Notes under the pieces: model-generated
The model's input: only the letters and a program-made list of their open reading frames with translations
The model's database searches: none
What the model was told of the DNA's origin: nothing
Translations under genes and position numbers: made by a program
Origin: Pseudomonas sivasensis
Lineage (GTDB): Bacteria > Pseudomonadota > Gammaproteobacteria > Pseudomonadales > Pseudomonadaceae
Length of the DNA stretch: 64,000 bases
Assembly: GCF_013778505.1 (NCBI RefSeq)
Contig: NZ_JAAOWU010000012.1
Coordinates: 124,001-188,000, forward strand
Direction of reading: 5' to 3'
Shown: positions 8,536-17,425 of the stretch, in pieces
How the letters are laid out: each line of letters starts with the position of its first letter
How positions within the stretch are numbered: position 1 is the stretch's first letter

Positions 8536-9777
8536 ATGGAACAGTCACTCAAACATTTGCGCTTCCCCCTGGCGATTTTGGCCGTGGTGGTGATGAGCGC
8601 GTGCGGCAAGACCCCGGAACAAGCGGCCGCCATGCCAGCCGCCAAAGTCAGTGTGGCCAAGGTGCTGGAACAACCGGTGAACGAGTGGGATGAATTCACC
8701 GGCCGTTTGGAAGCACCGGAAACGGTGCAGATCCGTCCACGGGTTTCTGGCCAGATTGACCAAGTCGCTTTCACCGAAGGCGCTTTGGTCAAGAAAGGCG
8801 ACCTGCTGTTCCAGATCGACCCGCGTCCGTTCCAGGCTGAAGTGCGCCGCCTTGAAGCCCAGTTGCAACAGACCCGCGCCGCCGCCACTCGCAGTGACAA
8901 CGAAGCCCAACGCGGCGAGCGCCTGCGCCAGAGCAATGCGATCTCCGCCGAACTGGCCGACTCGCGCACCACCGCCGCCCAGGAAGCCCGCGCCGCCGTC
9001 GCCGGGATCCAGGCGCAGTTGGACCTGGCCAAGCTGAACCTGAGCTTTACCCGCGTAACCTCGCCAATCAGCGGCCGCGTCAGCCGTGCCGACATCACCG
9101 CCGGCAACCTGGTGACCGCTGACGTCACCGCGCTGACCAGCGTGGTTTCCACCGACAAGGTCTACGCCTATTTCGACGCCGATGAGCGCGTTTACCTCAA
9201 GTACACCGAGCTGGCTCGCCAAGGCCGCCGTGGCGCTACCACCCCGGTTTACCTGGGCCTGTCGAATGAAACCGGCAACCCGCACCTGGGCCAGATGAAC
9301 TTCGTCGACAACCAGGTCAACCCGGCCACCGGCACCATTCGTGGGCGCGCCGTGTTTGACAACAGCAAGGGCGAATACACCCCTGGCCTGTACGCACGCC
9401 TGAAGCTGGTGGGCAGCGGCACCTACTCCGCCGTGCTGATCAACGATGAAGCCGTGGGCACCGATCTGGGCAAGAAATTCGTACTGGTGATGGACGGCGA
9501 CAAACCGGCTTATCGCGCCGTGGAACTGGGGCCGAAGATCGAAGGTTTGCGCATCGTACGCAGCGGCCTGAACAAGGACGACACCATCATCGTCAAGGGC
9601 CTGCAGCGTGCACGCCCCGGCTCGCCGGTCGCCCCGGAAACCATTCCGATGGCCAGCAAAGAAACCCTCGCCGCCTTGGCCCAACAACGACAAGCGCTTG
9701 AAGCCAGCAACCTGGAACAAGTGGCGCCGGATAAAGCCGCGCCCAAACTTGCCAGCGTCGCGACTCCACGCGGTTAA
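8536..9777 (+). CDS. mexE: MexE, RND efflux periplasmic adaptor lipoprotein
   Basis: A 413-residue membrane-fusion protein that bridges MexF and OprN. The N-terminus is a lipoprotein signal with lipobox VMSAC. The barrel-sandwich halves (RPRVSGQIDQVAF and TSPISGRVSRADI) flank an alpha-hairpin of about residues 95-170. The sequence closely follows the P. aeruginosa MexE I remember, including its start MEQSLKHLRF, so the ATG at 8536 is chosen over upstream ATGs at 8497 and 8527. It is followed 15 bases later by mexF. The system exports chloramphenicol, quinolones and quorum-signal precursors in P. aeruginosa. Confidence 0.95.
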   Translation: MEQSLKHLRFPLAILAVVVMSACGKTPEQAAAMPAAKVSVAKVLEQPVNEWDEFTGRLEAPETVQIRPRVSGQIDQVAFTEGALVKKGDLLFQIDPRPFQAEVRRLEAQLQQTRAAATRSDNEAQRGERLRQSNAISAELADSRTTAAQEARAAVAGIQAQLDLAKLNLSFTRVTSPISGRVSRADITAGNLVTADVTALTSVVSTDKVYAYFDADERVYLKYTELARQGRRGATTPVYLGLSNETGNPHLGQMNFVDNQVNPATGTIRGRAVFDNSKGEYTPGLYARLKLVGSGTYSAVLINDEAVGTDLGKKFVLVMDGDKPAYRAVELGPKIEGLRIVRSGLNKDDTIIVKGLQRARPGSPVAPETIPMASKETLAALAQQRQALEASNLEQVAPDKAAPKLASVATPRG

Positions 9778-9792
9778 GGGATACGACTCAAG

Positions 9793-12700
9793 ATGAATTT
9801 TTCCAAGTTCTTCATTTCGCGTCCGATCTTCGCAGCGGTGCTGTCGCTGCTGATTCTGATCGCCGGCGCGATCTCGCTGTTCCAACTGCCGATCAGCGAA
9901 TACCCGGAAGTGGTACCGCCGACCGTGGTGGTGCGCGCCAACTTCCCCGGCGCCAACCCCAAGGTCATCGGCGAAACCGTGGCCGCGCCGCTGGAGCAGG
10001 CCATCACCGGCGTCGAGAACATGCTGTACATGTCCTCGCAGTCGACCGCCGACGGCAAGCTGACCCTGACCATCACCTTCGCCCTGGGCACCGACCTGGA
10101 CAACGCGCAGGTGCAGGTGCAAAACCGCGTGACGCGGACTCAGCCAAAACTGCCTGAGGAAGTGACGCGCATTGGTATCACCGTGGACAAGGCCTCCCCC
10201 GACCTGACCATGGTGGTGCACATCACCTCGCCGGATCAGCGCTACAACATGCTCTACCTGTCCAACTACGCGATCCTGAATATCAAGGATGAGCTAGCGC
10301 GGCTCGGCGGCGTGGGCGATGTGCAGTTGTTCGGCATGGGCGACTACTCGTTGCGTGTATGGCTGGACCCGAATAAGACCGCCTCGCGCAACCTGACCGC
10401 CACCGATGTGGTGACGGCGATTCGCGAGCAGAACCGCCAAGTCGCCGCCGGTGCCTTGGGCGCGCAGCCTTCACCTAACGACACCAGCTTCCAGCTGTCG
10501 GTCAACACCCAGGGGCGCCTGGTCACCGAAGAAGAGTTCGAGAACATCGTGATTCGCGCCGGCAATAACGGTGAAATCACGCGCCTCAAGGACATTGCAC
10601 GGGTCGAGCTGGGCTCCAGCCAATATGCCCTGCGCTCGTTGATCGATAATCAGCCAGCGGTGGCGATCCCAATCTTCCAGCGTCCTGGCTCTAACGCCAT
10701 CGACATCTCCAATGATGTGCGCGCCAAGATGGCGGAGCTGAAAAAAAGCTTCCCCGAAGGCATGGACTACCGCATCGCCTATGACCCGACGGTGTTCGTG
10801 CGCGGCTCCATCGAGGCGGTGGTTCACACGCTGTTCGAAGCACTGATCCTGGTCGTGCTGGTGGTGATCCTATTCCTGCAGACCTGGCGCGCCTCGATCA
10901 TCCCGTTGGTGGCGGTGCCGGTCTCGCTGATCGGTACGTTTGCGGTGATGCACCTGTTTGGGTTCTCGCTTAACGCACTGTCGTTGTTCGGATTGGTATT
11001 GGCGATTGGTATCGTGGTGGACGACGCCATCGTGGTGGTGGAAAACGTCGAACGTAATATCGAGTTGGGGCTTGAGCCCTTCCCCGCCACTGAAAAAGCC
11101 ATGAGCGAAGTGACCGGTCCGATCATCGCGACGGCGCTGGTGCTGTGCGCGGTATTCGTGCCAGCAGCCTTTATCAGCGGCTTGACCGGGCAGTTCTACA
11201 AGCAGTTCGCGTTGACCATTGCGATCTCGACAGTGATCTCCGCGTTCAACTCGCTGACCCTGTCCCCTGCACTGGCAGCGGTGTTGCTCAAGGGCCACAA
11301 CGCGCCGAAAGATGGCTTCTCCAGGTTCCTCGACAAGCTGTTGGGTGGCTGGTTGTTCCGTCCATTCAACCGCTTCTTCGAAAAAGCCAGCCACGGCTAT
11401 GTCGGCACCGTTCGCCGGGTGATTCGCGGCAGCGGCATCGCACTGTTCCTGTACGCAGGTCTGATGGTCCTGACCTGGCTGGGCTTTGCCCACACACCGA
11501 CCGGCTTCGTACCGGCCCAGGACAAGCAATACCTGGTGGCCTTCGCCCAGTTGCCCGACGCCGCCAGCCTGGACCGCACTGAAAACGTGATCAAGCGCAT
11601 GTCTGACATCGCCTTGAAACAGCCCGGCGTGGAAAGCGCTATCGCCTTCCCGGGCCTGTCGATCAACGGGTTCACCAACAGCCCGAACAGCGGCATCGTG
11701 TTCGTGACCTTGAAGCCATTCGATGAGCGCAAAGACCCGAGCATGTCCGCCGGTGCGATTGCCGGCGCGTTGAACGGCAAGTACAGCGACATCCAGGAAG
11801 CCTACATGGCGATCTTCCCGCCGCCACCGGTACAGGGCCTCGGCACTATCGGCGGGTTCCGTCTGCAGATCGAAGACCGTGGCAACCTGGGCTATGACGA
11901 ACTGTACAAAGAAGTGCAGAACGTCATCACCAAGAGCCATGGCGTGCCGGAACTGTTCGGCCTGTTCACCAGCTACACGGTCAACGTGCCCCAGGTCGAT
12001 GCCGCCATCGACCGCGAAAAGGCCAAGACCCACGGCGTGGCGATCAGCGACATCTTCGACACCCTGCAGATCTACTTGGGCTCGTTGTATGCCAACGACT
12101 TCAACCGCTTCGGCCGTACCTATCAGGTCAACGTGCAGGCGGAGCAGCAGTTCCGCAATGATTCGGACCAGATTGGCCAACTGAAAGTGCGTAACAACAA
12201 GGGCGAGATGATCCCGCTGGCAACCTTCATCAAGGTCAGCGACACCTCGGGCCCGGACCGCGTGATGCACTACAACGGCTTTATCACCGCTGAAATCAAC
12301 GGCAACGCCGCACCGGGCTACAGCTCCGGCCAGGCAGAAGCGGCGATTGAAAAACTGTTGAAGGATGAACTGCCCAACGGCATGACCTATGAGTGGACTG
12401 ACCTGACTTATCAGCAAATCCTCTCGGGCAACACCGCGCTGTTCGTGTTCCCGCTCTGCGTACTGCTGGCGTTCCTGGTACTGGCTGCTCAATACGAGAG
12501 CTGGAGCCTGCCACTGGCGGTGATCCTGATCGTACCGATGACGCTGCTGTCGGCCATTACCGGGGTGATCATCTCGGGTGGCGACAACAACATCTTCACT
12601 CAGATTGGCTTGATTGTACTGGTGGGCCTGGCGTGTAAGAACGCGATTCTGATCGTCGAGTTCGCCAAGGACAAACAAGCCGAGGGCCTCGACCCGCTGG

Positions 12701-12972
12701 CCGCGGTGCTGGAAGCCTGCCGCCTGCGTCTGCGGCCGATTCTGATGACCTCGTTCGCCTTCATCATGGGTGTGGTGCCACTGGTGTTGTCCAGCGGTGC
12801 CGGTGCCGAGATGCGTCATGCCATGGGCGTGGCGGTGTTCTCCGGGATGATCGGTGTGACCTTCTTCGGTCTGTTGCTCACGCCAGTGTTCTACGTACTG
12901 ATCCGTCGTTATGTGGAGCGCAGCGAAGCGCGCAAAGCGGCCAAGGCCTTGAAGCTGGAGACACAGCAATGA
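9793..12972 (+). CDS. mexF: MexF, RND multidrug efflux transporter
   Basis: A 1059-residue inner-membrane proton-driven pump of the HAE1 RND family. It begins MNFSKFFISRPIFA, with transmembrane helix 1 at about residues 10-30. Two large periplasmic loops separate the membrane blocks. The proton-relay Asp pair in helix 4 is visible (GIVVDDAIVVVENVE). Length and sequence agree with MexF along the whole protein. It overlaps oprN by ATGA. The complete tripartite operon is uninterrupted, so the efflux pump is probably functional when induced. Confidence 0.96.
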   Translation: MNFSKFFISRPIFAAVLSLLILIAGAISLFQLPISEYPEVVPPTVVVRANFPGANPKVIGETVAAPLEQAITGVENMLYMSSQSTADGKLTLTITFALGTDLDNAQVQVQNRVTRTQPKLPEEVTRIGITVDKASPDLTMVVHITSPDQRYNMLYLSNYAILNIKDELARLGGVGDVQLFGMGDYSLRVWLDPNKTASRNLTATDVVTAIREQNRQVAAGALGAQPSPNDTSFQLSVNTQGRLVTEEEFENIVIRAGNNGEITRLKDIARVELGSSQYALRSLIDNQPAVAIPIFQRPGSNAIDISNDVRAKMAELKKSFPEGMDYRIAYDPTVFVRGSIEAVVHTLFEALILVVLVVILFLQTWRASIIPLVAVPVSLIGTFAVMHLFGFSLNALSLFGLVLAIGIVVDDAIVVVENVERNIELGLEPFPATEKAMSEVTGPIIATALVLCAVFVPAAFISGLTGQFYKQFALTIAISTVISAFNSLTLSPALAAVLLKGHNAPKDGFSRFLDKLLGGWLFRPFNRFFEKASHGYVGTVRRVIRGSGIALFLYAGLMVLTWLGFAHTPTGFVPAQDKQYLVAFAQLPDAASLDRTENVIKRMSDIALKQPGVESAIAFPGLSINGFTNSPNSGIVFVTLKPFDERKDPSMSAGAIAGALNGKYSDIQEAYMAIFPPPPVQGLGTIGGFRLQIEDRGNLGYDELYKEVQNVITKSHGVPELFGLFTSYTVNVPQVDAAIDREKAKTHGVAISDIFDTLQIYLGSLYANDFNRFGRTYQVNVQAEQQFRNDSDQIGQLKVRNNKGEMIPLATFIKVSDTSGPDRVMHYNGFITAEINGNAAPGYSSGQAEAAIEKLLKDELPNGMTYEWTDLTYQQILSGNTALFVFPLCVLLAFLVLAAQYESWSLPLAVILIVPMTLLSAITGVIISGGDNNIFTQIGLIVLVGLACKNAILIVEFAKDKQAEGLDPLAAVLEACRLRLRPILMTSFAFIMGVVPLVLSSGAGAEMRHAMGVAVFSGMIGVTFFGLLLTPVFYVLIRRYVERSEARKAAKALKLETQQ

Positions 12973-14384
12973 GTGTGAAAGTATTCCTGCCGAGCTTGCT
13001 GGTACTGGCGCTGAGCGCCTGTGCCGTGGGCCCGGACTACAAGACCCAGACCCCGGAGGCGGCGAACATCACCGCCGCCGCGGACGCCAAGCAGTATGAC
13101 CACGCCAAGTTCGAAGGCATCTGGTGGCAGCAGTTCGAAGACCCGACGCTTAACCAGTTGGTGACTCAATCGCTGCAAGGTAACCGCGATTTGCGCGTAG
13201 CGTTTGCCCGCCTGCGCGCTGCTCGTGCAATCCGCGATGACGCCAGCAATGATGCCATGCCGACGATTACCAGCCGCGTCAGCAGCGACCAGGGCAAGGG
13301 CCAGATCCCGGGCCAGACCACCCGCCGGGTCAAGACCGAGCGTTACGACCTGGGCCTGGACATGGCCTGGGAACTGGACCTGTTCGGCCGCATCCAGCGC
13401 AACCTGGAAGCCACCGACGCCGACCAGCAAGCCGCCGAAGCCAATCTATACCAGCTGCAAGTCACCCTGATTGCCGAACTGGTGGACGCCTACGGTCAAC
13501 TGCGCGGCGCACAACTGCGTGAAAAGATCGCCCTGGACAATCTGAAGAACCAGCAAGATTCGCGCACCATCACCGTCAGCCTGCGCGACGCCGGTGTGGG
13601 TGACCAACTCGACGTGGAACGCGCCGACGCACGCCTCGCAGCCGTTGAAGCCAGCGTGCCGCAACTGCAAGCCGAACAAGTGCGCGAACGTAACCGCATC
13701 GCCACCCTCCTCGGCCAGCGTCCGGACAAGTTGAGCGTGGACCTGGGCCCGAAAGACCTGCCGGCGATTGCCAAGGCGTTGCCGATCGGTGATCCAGGCC
13801 AACTGCTGCAACGTCGCCCGGACATTCTCAGCGCCGAACGCAAACTGGCCGCCGCCACCGCACGTATCGGCGTGGCCAAGGCCGACCTGTTCCCACGGGT
13901 CAGCCTCAGCGGCTTCCTCGGCTTTACCGCCGGGCGCGGTTCACAGATCGGTTCGTCCGCCGCGAATGCCTGGGCCCTCGGCCCGAGCATCACCTGGGCC
14001 GCGTTCGACCTGGGCAGCGTGCGCGCCCGTTTGCGTGGCGCAGACGCCGAAGCCGATGGCGCCCTGGCGACCTATGAGCAGCAAGTGTTGCTGGCACTGG
14101 AAGAATCCGAAAACGCCTTCAGTGACTACAGCAAGCGTCAGCAACGCCTGATCTCACTGATCCGCCAAAGCGAATCCAGCCGCGCCGCCGCCGACCTCGC
14201 TGCCATCCGCTACCGCGAAGGCACCGTGGACTTCCTCGTCCTCCTCGACGCCCAACGCGAACGCCTCGCCGCGGAAGACTCCCAGGCCCAGGCCGAAGTG
14301 GACCTGTATCGCGGGATCGTGGCGATCTACAAGGCACTCGGAGGTGGATGGAAGCCAGACACCGTTGTAGCAACGGCGAAGTGA
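12969..14384 (+). CDS. oprN: OprN, outer-membrane efflux channel lipoprotein
   Basis: A 471-residue outer-membrane factor of the NodT/OprM family that completes MexEF-OprN. It has a lipobox LSACAVGPDY at the N-terminus and two repeated alpha-barrel/beta-barrel halves (ELDLFGRIQRN in the first; the LLQRRPDILSAERKLAAA motif opening the second). The start overlaps the mexF stop by ATGA. Two rho-independent terminators follow at once, so this ends the operon. Confidence 0.95.
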   Translation: MSVKVFLPSLLVLALSACAVGPDYKTQTPEAANITAAADAKQYDHAKFEGIWWQQFEDPTLNQLVTQSLQGNRDLRVAFARLRAARAIRDDASNDAMPTITSRVSSDQGKGQIPGQTTRRVKTERYDLGLDMAWELDLFGRIQRNLEATDADQQAAEANLYQLQVTLIAELVDAYGQLRGAQLREKIALDNLKNQQDSRTITVSLRDAGVGDQLDVERADARLAAVEASVPQLQAEQVRERNRIATLLGQRPDKLSVDLGPKDLPAIAKALPIGDPGQLLQRRPDILSAERKLAAATARIGVAKADLFPRVSLSGFLGFTAGRGSQIGSSAANAWALGPSITWAAFDLGSVRARLRGADAEADGALATYEQQVLLALEESENAFSDYSKRQQRLISLIRQSESSRAAADLAAIRYREGTVDFLVLLDAQRERLAAEDSQAQAEVDLYRGIVAIYKALGGGWKPDTVVATAK

Positions 14385-14398
14385 TGTAAAGAGCTCCT

Positions 14399-14425
14399 TT
14401 GGTTGGTCGCATCCAACCAATTTTT
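14399..14425 (+). terminator. Rho-independent terminator 1 after oprN
   Basis: TTGGTTGG and CCAACCAA form a perfect 8-bp stem around a 6-base loop and run directly into TTTTT, 15 bases after the oprN stop. Confidence 0.85.
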
Positions 14426-14461
14426 AGCCCCGTGGCCTGTTTGGTCATGGGGCTTTTTTTT
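14426..14461 (+). terminator. Rho-independent terminator 2 after oprN
   Basis: AGCCCCGTGGCC pairs with GGTCATGGGGCT (two G-U pairs) and is followed by eight T. It sits immediately behind the first terminator, giving a tandem stop for the mexEF-oprN transcript. Confidence 0.85.
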
Positions 14462-14613
14462 GGTCGGATACTTTTCAGGCGTGTGCATTGGGACGTGCCC
14501 CCCACACTCCCCAGCGATATCGGTCAGAACATTCTCCATTCACATCGCAAACTAACGTTGACCGATTCATGGTCGACAAGGAATGGAATGCTTAATACAA
14601 ACAGCAGATTGAT

Positions 14614-14749
14614 ATGGGTATGGTCGTTACGAATGCATTCAGTGTTGATGACGAAACTTGGAGAAAGGAAAAATGCGAACCAAGCAATGAACGATCTTGC
14701 CTACTTTGTCGCCTCTGCGAACTATAGTTCCTCCGTAGGTGAGCGTGCG
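14614..14749 (+). pseudogene. Remnant of the small unknown gene (paralogue of 15600-16124)
   Basis: The first codons encode MGMVVTNA, as in the downstream copy (MGMLVTNA). After about 20 codons the sequence jumps, in another frame, to a stretch encoding NANQAMNDLAYFV and ...VGERA. This corresponds to SANQVINALAYFV and ...VDERA at the C-terminus of the intact copy. The middle of about 130 codons is missing, so this is an internally deleted, frame-broken duplicate. Confidence 0.75.
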
Positions 14750-14760
14750 TATGCGATGAC

Positions 14761-14802
14761 AAAAGGGAGCGGCGTCAACAAAACTCTCTCCATGCCGCTC
14801 CC
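14761..14802 (-). terminator. Terminator of the minus-strand micropeptide gene
   Basis: Read on the minus strand, GGGAGCGGC and GCCGCTCCC form a 9-bp perfect stem with a 20-base loop, followed by TTTT. It begins about 10 bases after the stop of the gene at 14812-14931. Confidence 0.7.
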
Positions 14803-14811
14803 GATTCTCGC

Positions 14812-14931
14812 TCAACGCCCAACGACACCCAAGATACCGCTATAACTCTCAGAAACACTCAAACATAAAGCGGACACATGTAACGACAACCCCATTAACA
14901 ATGCAAACGACAGCGCAACATACCTTTTCAT
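14812..14931 (-). CDS. 39-residue secreted peptide, unknown function
   Basis: A small gene encoding a 39-residue peptide that begins MKRYVALSFALLMGLSLHVSA, apart from its last residues a classical signal peptide (two positive charges, then a leucine-rich core and an A-x-A-like end at VSA). The predicted mature part is only about 18 residues (LCLSVSESYSGILGVVGR). An AGAGGGTGA ribosome site precedes the ATG, and a strong terminator follows the stop on the same strand. The residue before the Cys is Leu, so it is not a normal lipobox. It lies inside the decayed duplication and has no counterpart in copy B. I do not recognise the family. Confidence 0.5.
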   Translation of the reverse strand: MKRYVALSFALLMGLSLHVSALCLSVSESYSGILGVVGR

Positions 14932-15255
14932 ACATTCACCCTCTTAAACTCAACTTCATAAGTTAATGATCAACATTTCCGCATGCAATACATGCATTAA
15001 AACGACCTCACTCTTTCAGCTACCCATACGTTCTCCTCATAGCAGGCGCAGTTTTTTTTGCATTGAGTGCTTATGCCGCGACACCTGAGTAGGAGTCAGC
15101 GAATACATCGGTGAGAACCGCGCCACCACTGTGCATGAATTATAAATCCATGTAAGCCGGACACTTCCCCAAAAGCCGTAGGATCGCACTGTCAGACGTC
15201 GACGAAGGATATAGCTAGCTACTTCTTAGTCCTTTATACCCCGGGCACAAATTCG
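14932..15255. other. Non-coding AT-rich stretch with a signal-peptide-like fragment
   Basis: No intact gene is seen. On the plus strand, near 15020-15090, an open frame encodes a hydrophobic stretch (VLLIAGAVFFALSAYAATPE) ending at TAG. It looks like a signal peptide but has no ATG/GTG start in frame, so it is probably a relic of another secreted protein. The 3' part (from about 15113) is duplicated at about 16150. Confidence 0.4.
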
Positions 15256-15455
15256 AATAACCTCATTCAACATCAAATTCCGGTAATGCCCAGGATTCGA
15301 CCCCGCCCACTTGCGAAACGCCTCATAAAATGAGCTCGCAACCGCAACCTTGCAGTAATCTCGACAAATATGATCTGCGGTTCCGCCACCCACACAATCG
15401 CCCGTTCTTTGCGCATACGGCCTTGGGGCCTTCGGTTTCCAGCCAGGTGCCAGCA
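15256..15455 (-). pseudogene. 3' remnant of a duplicated AraC-family regulator gene
   Basis: On the minus strand this matches the last codons of the AraC gene at 16274-17296 (shared TAATGCCCAGGATT, CCCCGCCCACTT, TGATCTGCGGTTCCGCCA). It carries substitutions, stops and a deletion of about 85 bases between GGCCTTGG and GGCCTTCGGTTTCC. It covers only the C-terminal HTH region and cannot encode a functional protein. Confidence 0.8.
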
Positions 15456-15508
15456 GGCAGTCAGAGATACGCTTTAGGAAGTTGCCCTCACGCTACCTTG
15501 CAGTATCT

Positions 15509-16563
15509 GTCAGACCATTCTGAAATTACAGCGCTGACTAAGGTTGGCCGGTCCTAGGTCGATAAGGGATGGAATGCTTAATACAAACAGCAGATTGATA
15601 TGGGAATGCTCGTTACGAATGCCGCAGCCACGCTATCGAAGCAAACTGATGCTCGCGTAGTCAGAAATCCGACGATGGTGACAAATGCGTCCACTGTGAA
15701 TGAAGAGGCCAAGGCGGCGGAGACACTGAAACTGAAGGATCAAGAAAAAACCAATAACTTAAAGGCATTCTTAAAAAATTATGACATGACATCTATTAGC
15801 ACGTACAAGCTGAAAGATGTAGGAGGAAGGCTATACGAGGCAGGTCTGATAGATGGGAACACATTTAGTATGTTCATTTCCGGCGATGGCGCATTCGATG
15901 AAAATGGGCACCAGACAAAACAGGACGTTAAGTTGAATGCTATAGCGCTATTCAATGAGAAATATGAAGATCAACTGGCATATTTCAGTACCGACCGCTA
16001 CTCGAAACCCGAAGATGTCACCTATATTCTTGGTGGAATGAAAAGTGCAAATCAAGTAATCAATGCCCTGGCCTATTTTGTAAACTCTGAAAATAACAAC
16101 CTGTCGGTAGATGAGCGTGCCTGAGCCACGACTCGTAGAATTGCAGTGCAATCAACCGCGCATGAATTATCAATCCAAGTAAGCCGGGCACTTCCTAAAA
16201 GCTCGAAGGATCACGCTGTCAGACGCAAACGCAAGACACAGCCAGTTATTTCTTAGTCCCTTGCCCCCCGAATTTAAACCCGAGTGACTTCATTCAAAAT
16301 CAAACTCCGATAATGCCCAGGATTGGACCCCGCCCACTTCCGAAACGCCTTATAAAACGAGCTCGTGTCCGCAAACCCCAACCGCGCGGCAATCTCGGCG
16401 AAGCTGATCTGCGGTTCCGCCAGCCACACTATCGCGAGTTCTTTGCGCACGCTGTCCTTGAGGCCTTGGTAGGTTTGCCCTTCTTCCGCCAGACGGCGGC
16501 GCAGGGTTGAGGCGGAGATGCATAAGGTGGCCGCAAGGCCTTCGGTTTCCGGCCAGGTGTCGG
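15509..16563. repeat. Tandem duplication, intact copy B
   Basis: The better-preserved unit of the duplication described for 14523-15455. It contains the full small gene and runs into the 3' part of the intact AraC gene. The intact gene on this side implies that copy A decayed after the duplication. Confidence 0.75.
15600..16124 (+). CDS. Unknown 174-residue protein, hydrophilic, no signal peptide
   Basis: Encodes a 174-residue protein rich in Asn, Lys, Asp and Thr, with lower GC than its neighbours. There is no signal peptide or membrane helix. Short motifs include LKAFLKNYDMTSIS, GLIDGNTFSMFISGDGAFD and ANQVINALAYFVNS. The start is uncertain: ATGs at 15600 and 15606 are possible and no clear ribosome site precedes either. 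I have a weak impression of similar Pseudomonas proteins with a 'LLKNYDFTSIS' core, but cannot name a family. It survives as the intact member of a tandem duplication, next to an AraC regulator on the opposite strand. Confidence 0.6.
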   Translation: MGMLVTNAAATLSKQTDARVVRNPTMVTNASTVNEEAKAAETLKLKDQEKTNNLKAFLKNYDMTSISTYKLKDVGGRLYEAGLIDGNTFSMFISGDGAFDENGHQTKQDVKLNAIALFNEKYEDQLAYFSTDRYSKPEDVTYILGGMKSANQVINALAYFVNSENNNLSVDERA

Positions 16564-17296
16564 GGGGCATTTGGCGCAGGTCGTGTTTGATCCGTGTGGC
16601 GAGGCTGTCGGGGTCGCGGTATTTGACCAGGATGTTGGCCGGCGCGTGGGCGAGGAAGCGCTTGAGTTCTTCAGGGCTGCGCTTGATGGGCAAGTCGAGG
16701 CAGTCGGCGGAAAAGATCATACGGGTGCGCGGTCGGTCGAAGCGCAGGTTGTCGGAAAACATCACTTGGTAGTCGTCGTAAAAGTCTGGCTGTGGGCAGC
16801 GCAACTCAATAGCCAGGATGGGAATGCGCCGTCCCGCCAGCCAGCAGGCGACGCCGTGCACGATCATCCAATAGGTGAAATAGGTGAACGCGCGCTGCGG
16901 CTTAGGCTCGGGCTCGTGCAGGACAATCTCTGCCAGGCTCTGTTGGCGCACCAACTGGGCGGGCATGCGTTCCAGCATCAGCGAGAGGAACCCCAAACCG
17001 GTTTCCAGGCTGGTAGCAAGCGTTGGTTGCGCCACGCAGGCATGGCACAAAAACGCCAGGCTGCCGGACTTGAGCTTGCGCGGGTCCATGCCGAAGAATT
17101 CGTCGTCCATGCGCCGTGCCAGCAAACGCCACAGCCGCGCATAAGCGGTAGCCGAAATGCGCGCGGTCGGCAGTTCGAGCAACCCAGGGTCAATCCCGAC
17201 TTTGCGCAAGACTTCAATCGTGGCTGCACCGGTTGCACAGCTCTGCAACAAGGCCTCGCGTACGAGGTGGATGGAGATGGTGTCTTTTTCCAACAT
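16274..17296 (-). CDS. AraC-family transcriptional regulator (OruR/ArgR-like architecture)
   Basis: A 340-residue regulator. The N-terminal two thirds are of the arabinose-binding-like AraC_N type common in Pseudomonas (begins MLEKDTISIHLVREALL). The C-terminal AraC double HTH includes LCISASTLRRRLAEEG and the second helix pair ISFAEIAARLGFADTSSFYKAFRKWAGSNPGHYR, the canonical AraC ending. An in-frame ATG at 17335 would add 13 residues; the 17296 start fits family N-termini better. It diverges from the J-domain gene. Its 3' end was duplicated at 15256-15455. The ligand is unknown. Confidence 0.9.
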   Translation of the reverse strand: MLEKDTISIHLVREALLQSCATGAATIEVLRKVGIDPGLLELPTARISATAYARLWRLLARRMDDEFFGMDPRKLKSGSLAFLCHACVAQPTLATSLETGLGFLSLMLERMPAQLVRQQSLAEIVLHEPEPKPQRAFTYFTYWMIVHGVACWLAGRRIPILAIELRCPQPDFYDDYQVMFSDNLRFDRPRTRMIFSADCLDLPIKRSPEELKRFLAHAPANILVKYRDPDSLATRIKHDLRQMPPDTWPETEGLAATLCISASTLRRRLAEEGQTYQGLKDSVRKELAIVWLAEPQISFAEIAARLGFADTSSFYKAFRKWAGSNPGHYRSLILNEVTRV

Positions 17297-17425
17297 TGGC
17301 GCCGCCGTGCCCTGTGTGGCGTGAAGTGCGGCCATCTTAGGCAGTCGCGCGGCAAAAGAGTAGGCACCGAGGTATTGGTCTCGGGTATTCTGCGCCGGGA
17401 TTTTTACCGACAGGGAGTGGAATCG

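Larger units (their letters stand above)
14523..15455. repeat. Tandem duplication, decayed copy A
   Basis: This stretch is a diverged copy of 15509-16563. The upstream parts align at a constant offset of 986 bases (for example the shared GGAATGCTTAATACAAACAG at 14585 and 15571). The 3' parts also align: both end in the same AraC-gene 3' region and both carry AAGCCGG-CACTTCC. Copy A has lost most of the small gene and about 85 bases of the AraC part, and has about 370 bases not found in copy B. Confidence 0.75.

Noticed and set aside
10870..12969. 699-codon minus-strand open frame opposite mexF
   Set aside because: Pure shadow of mexF; His/Gln/Arg-rich with no motif or ribosome site.
16571..17425. 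N-terminal extension of the J-domain frame across the AraC gene
   Set aside because: The J-domain start at 17426 has a ribosome site and family-typical first residues; the extension is antisense to AraC.
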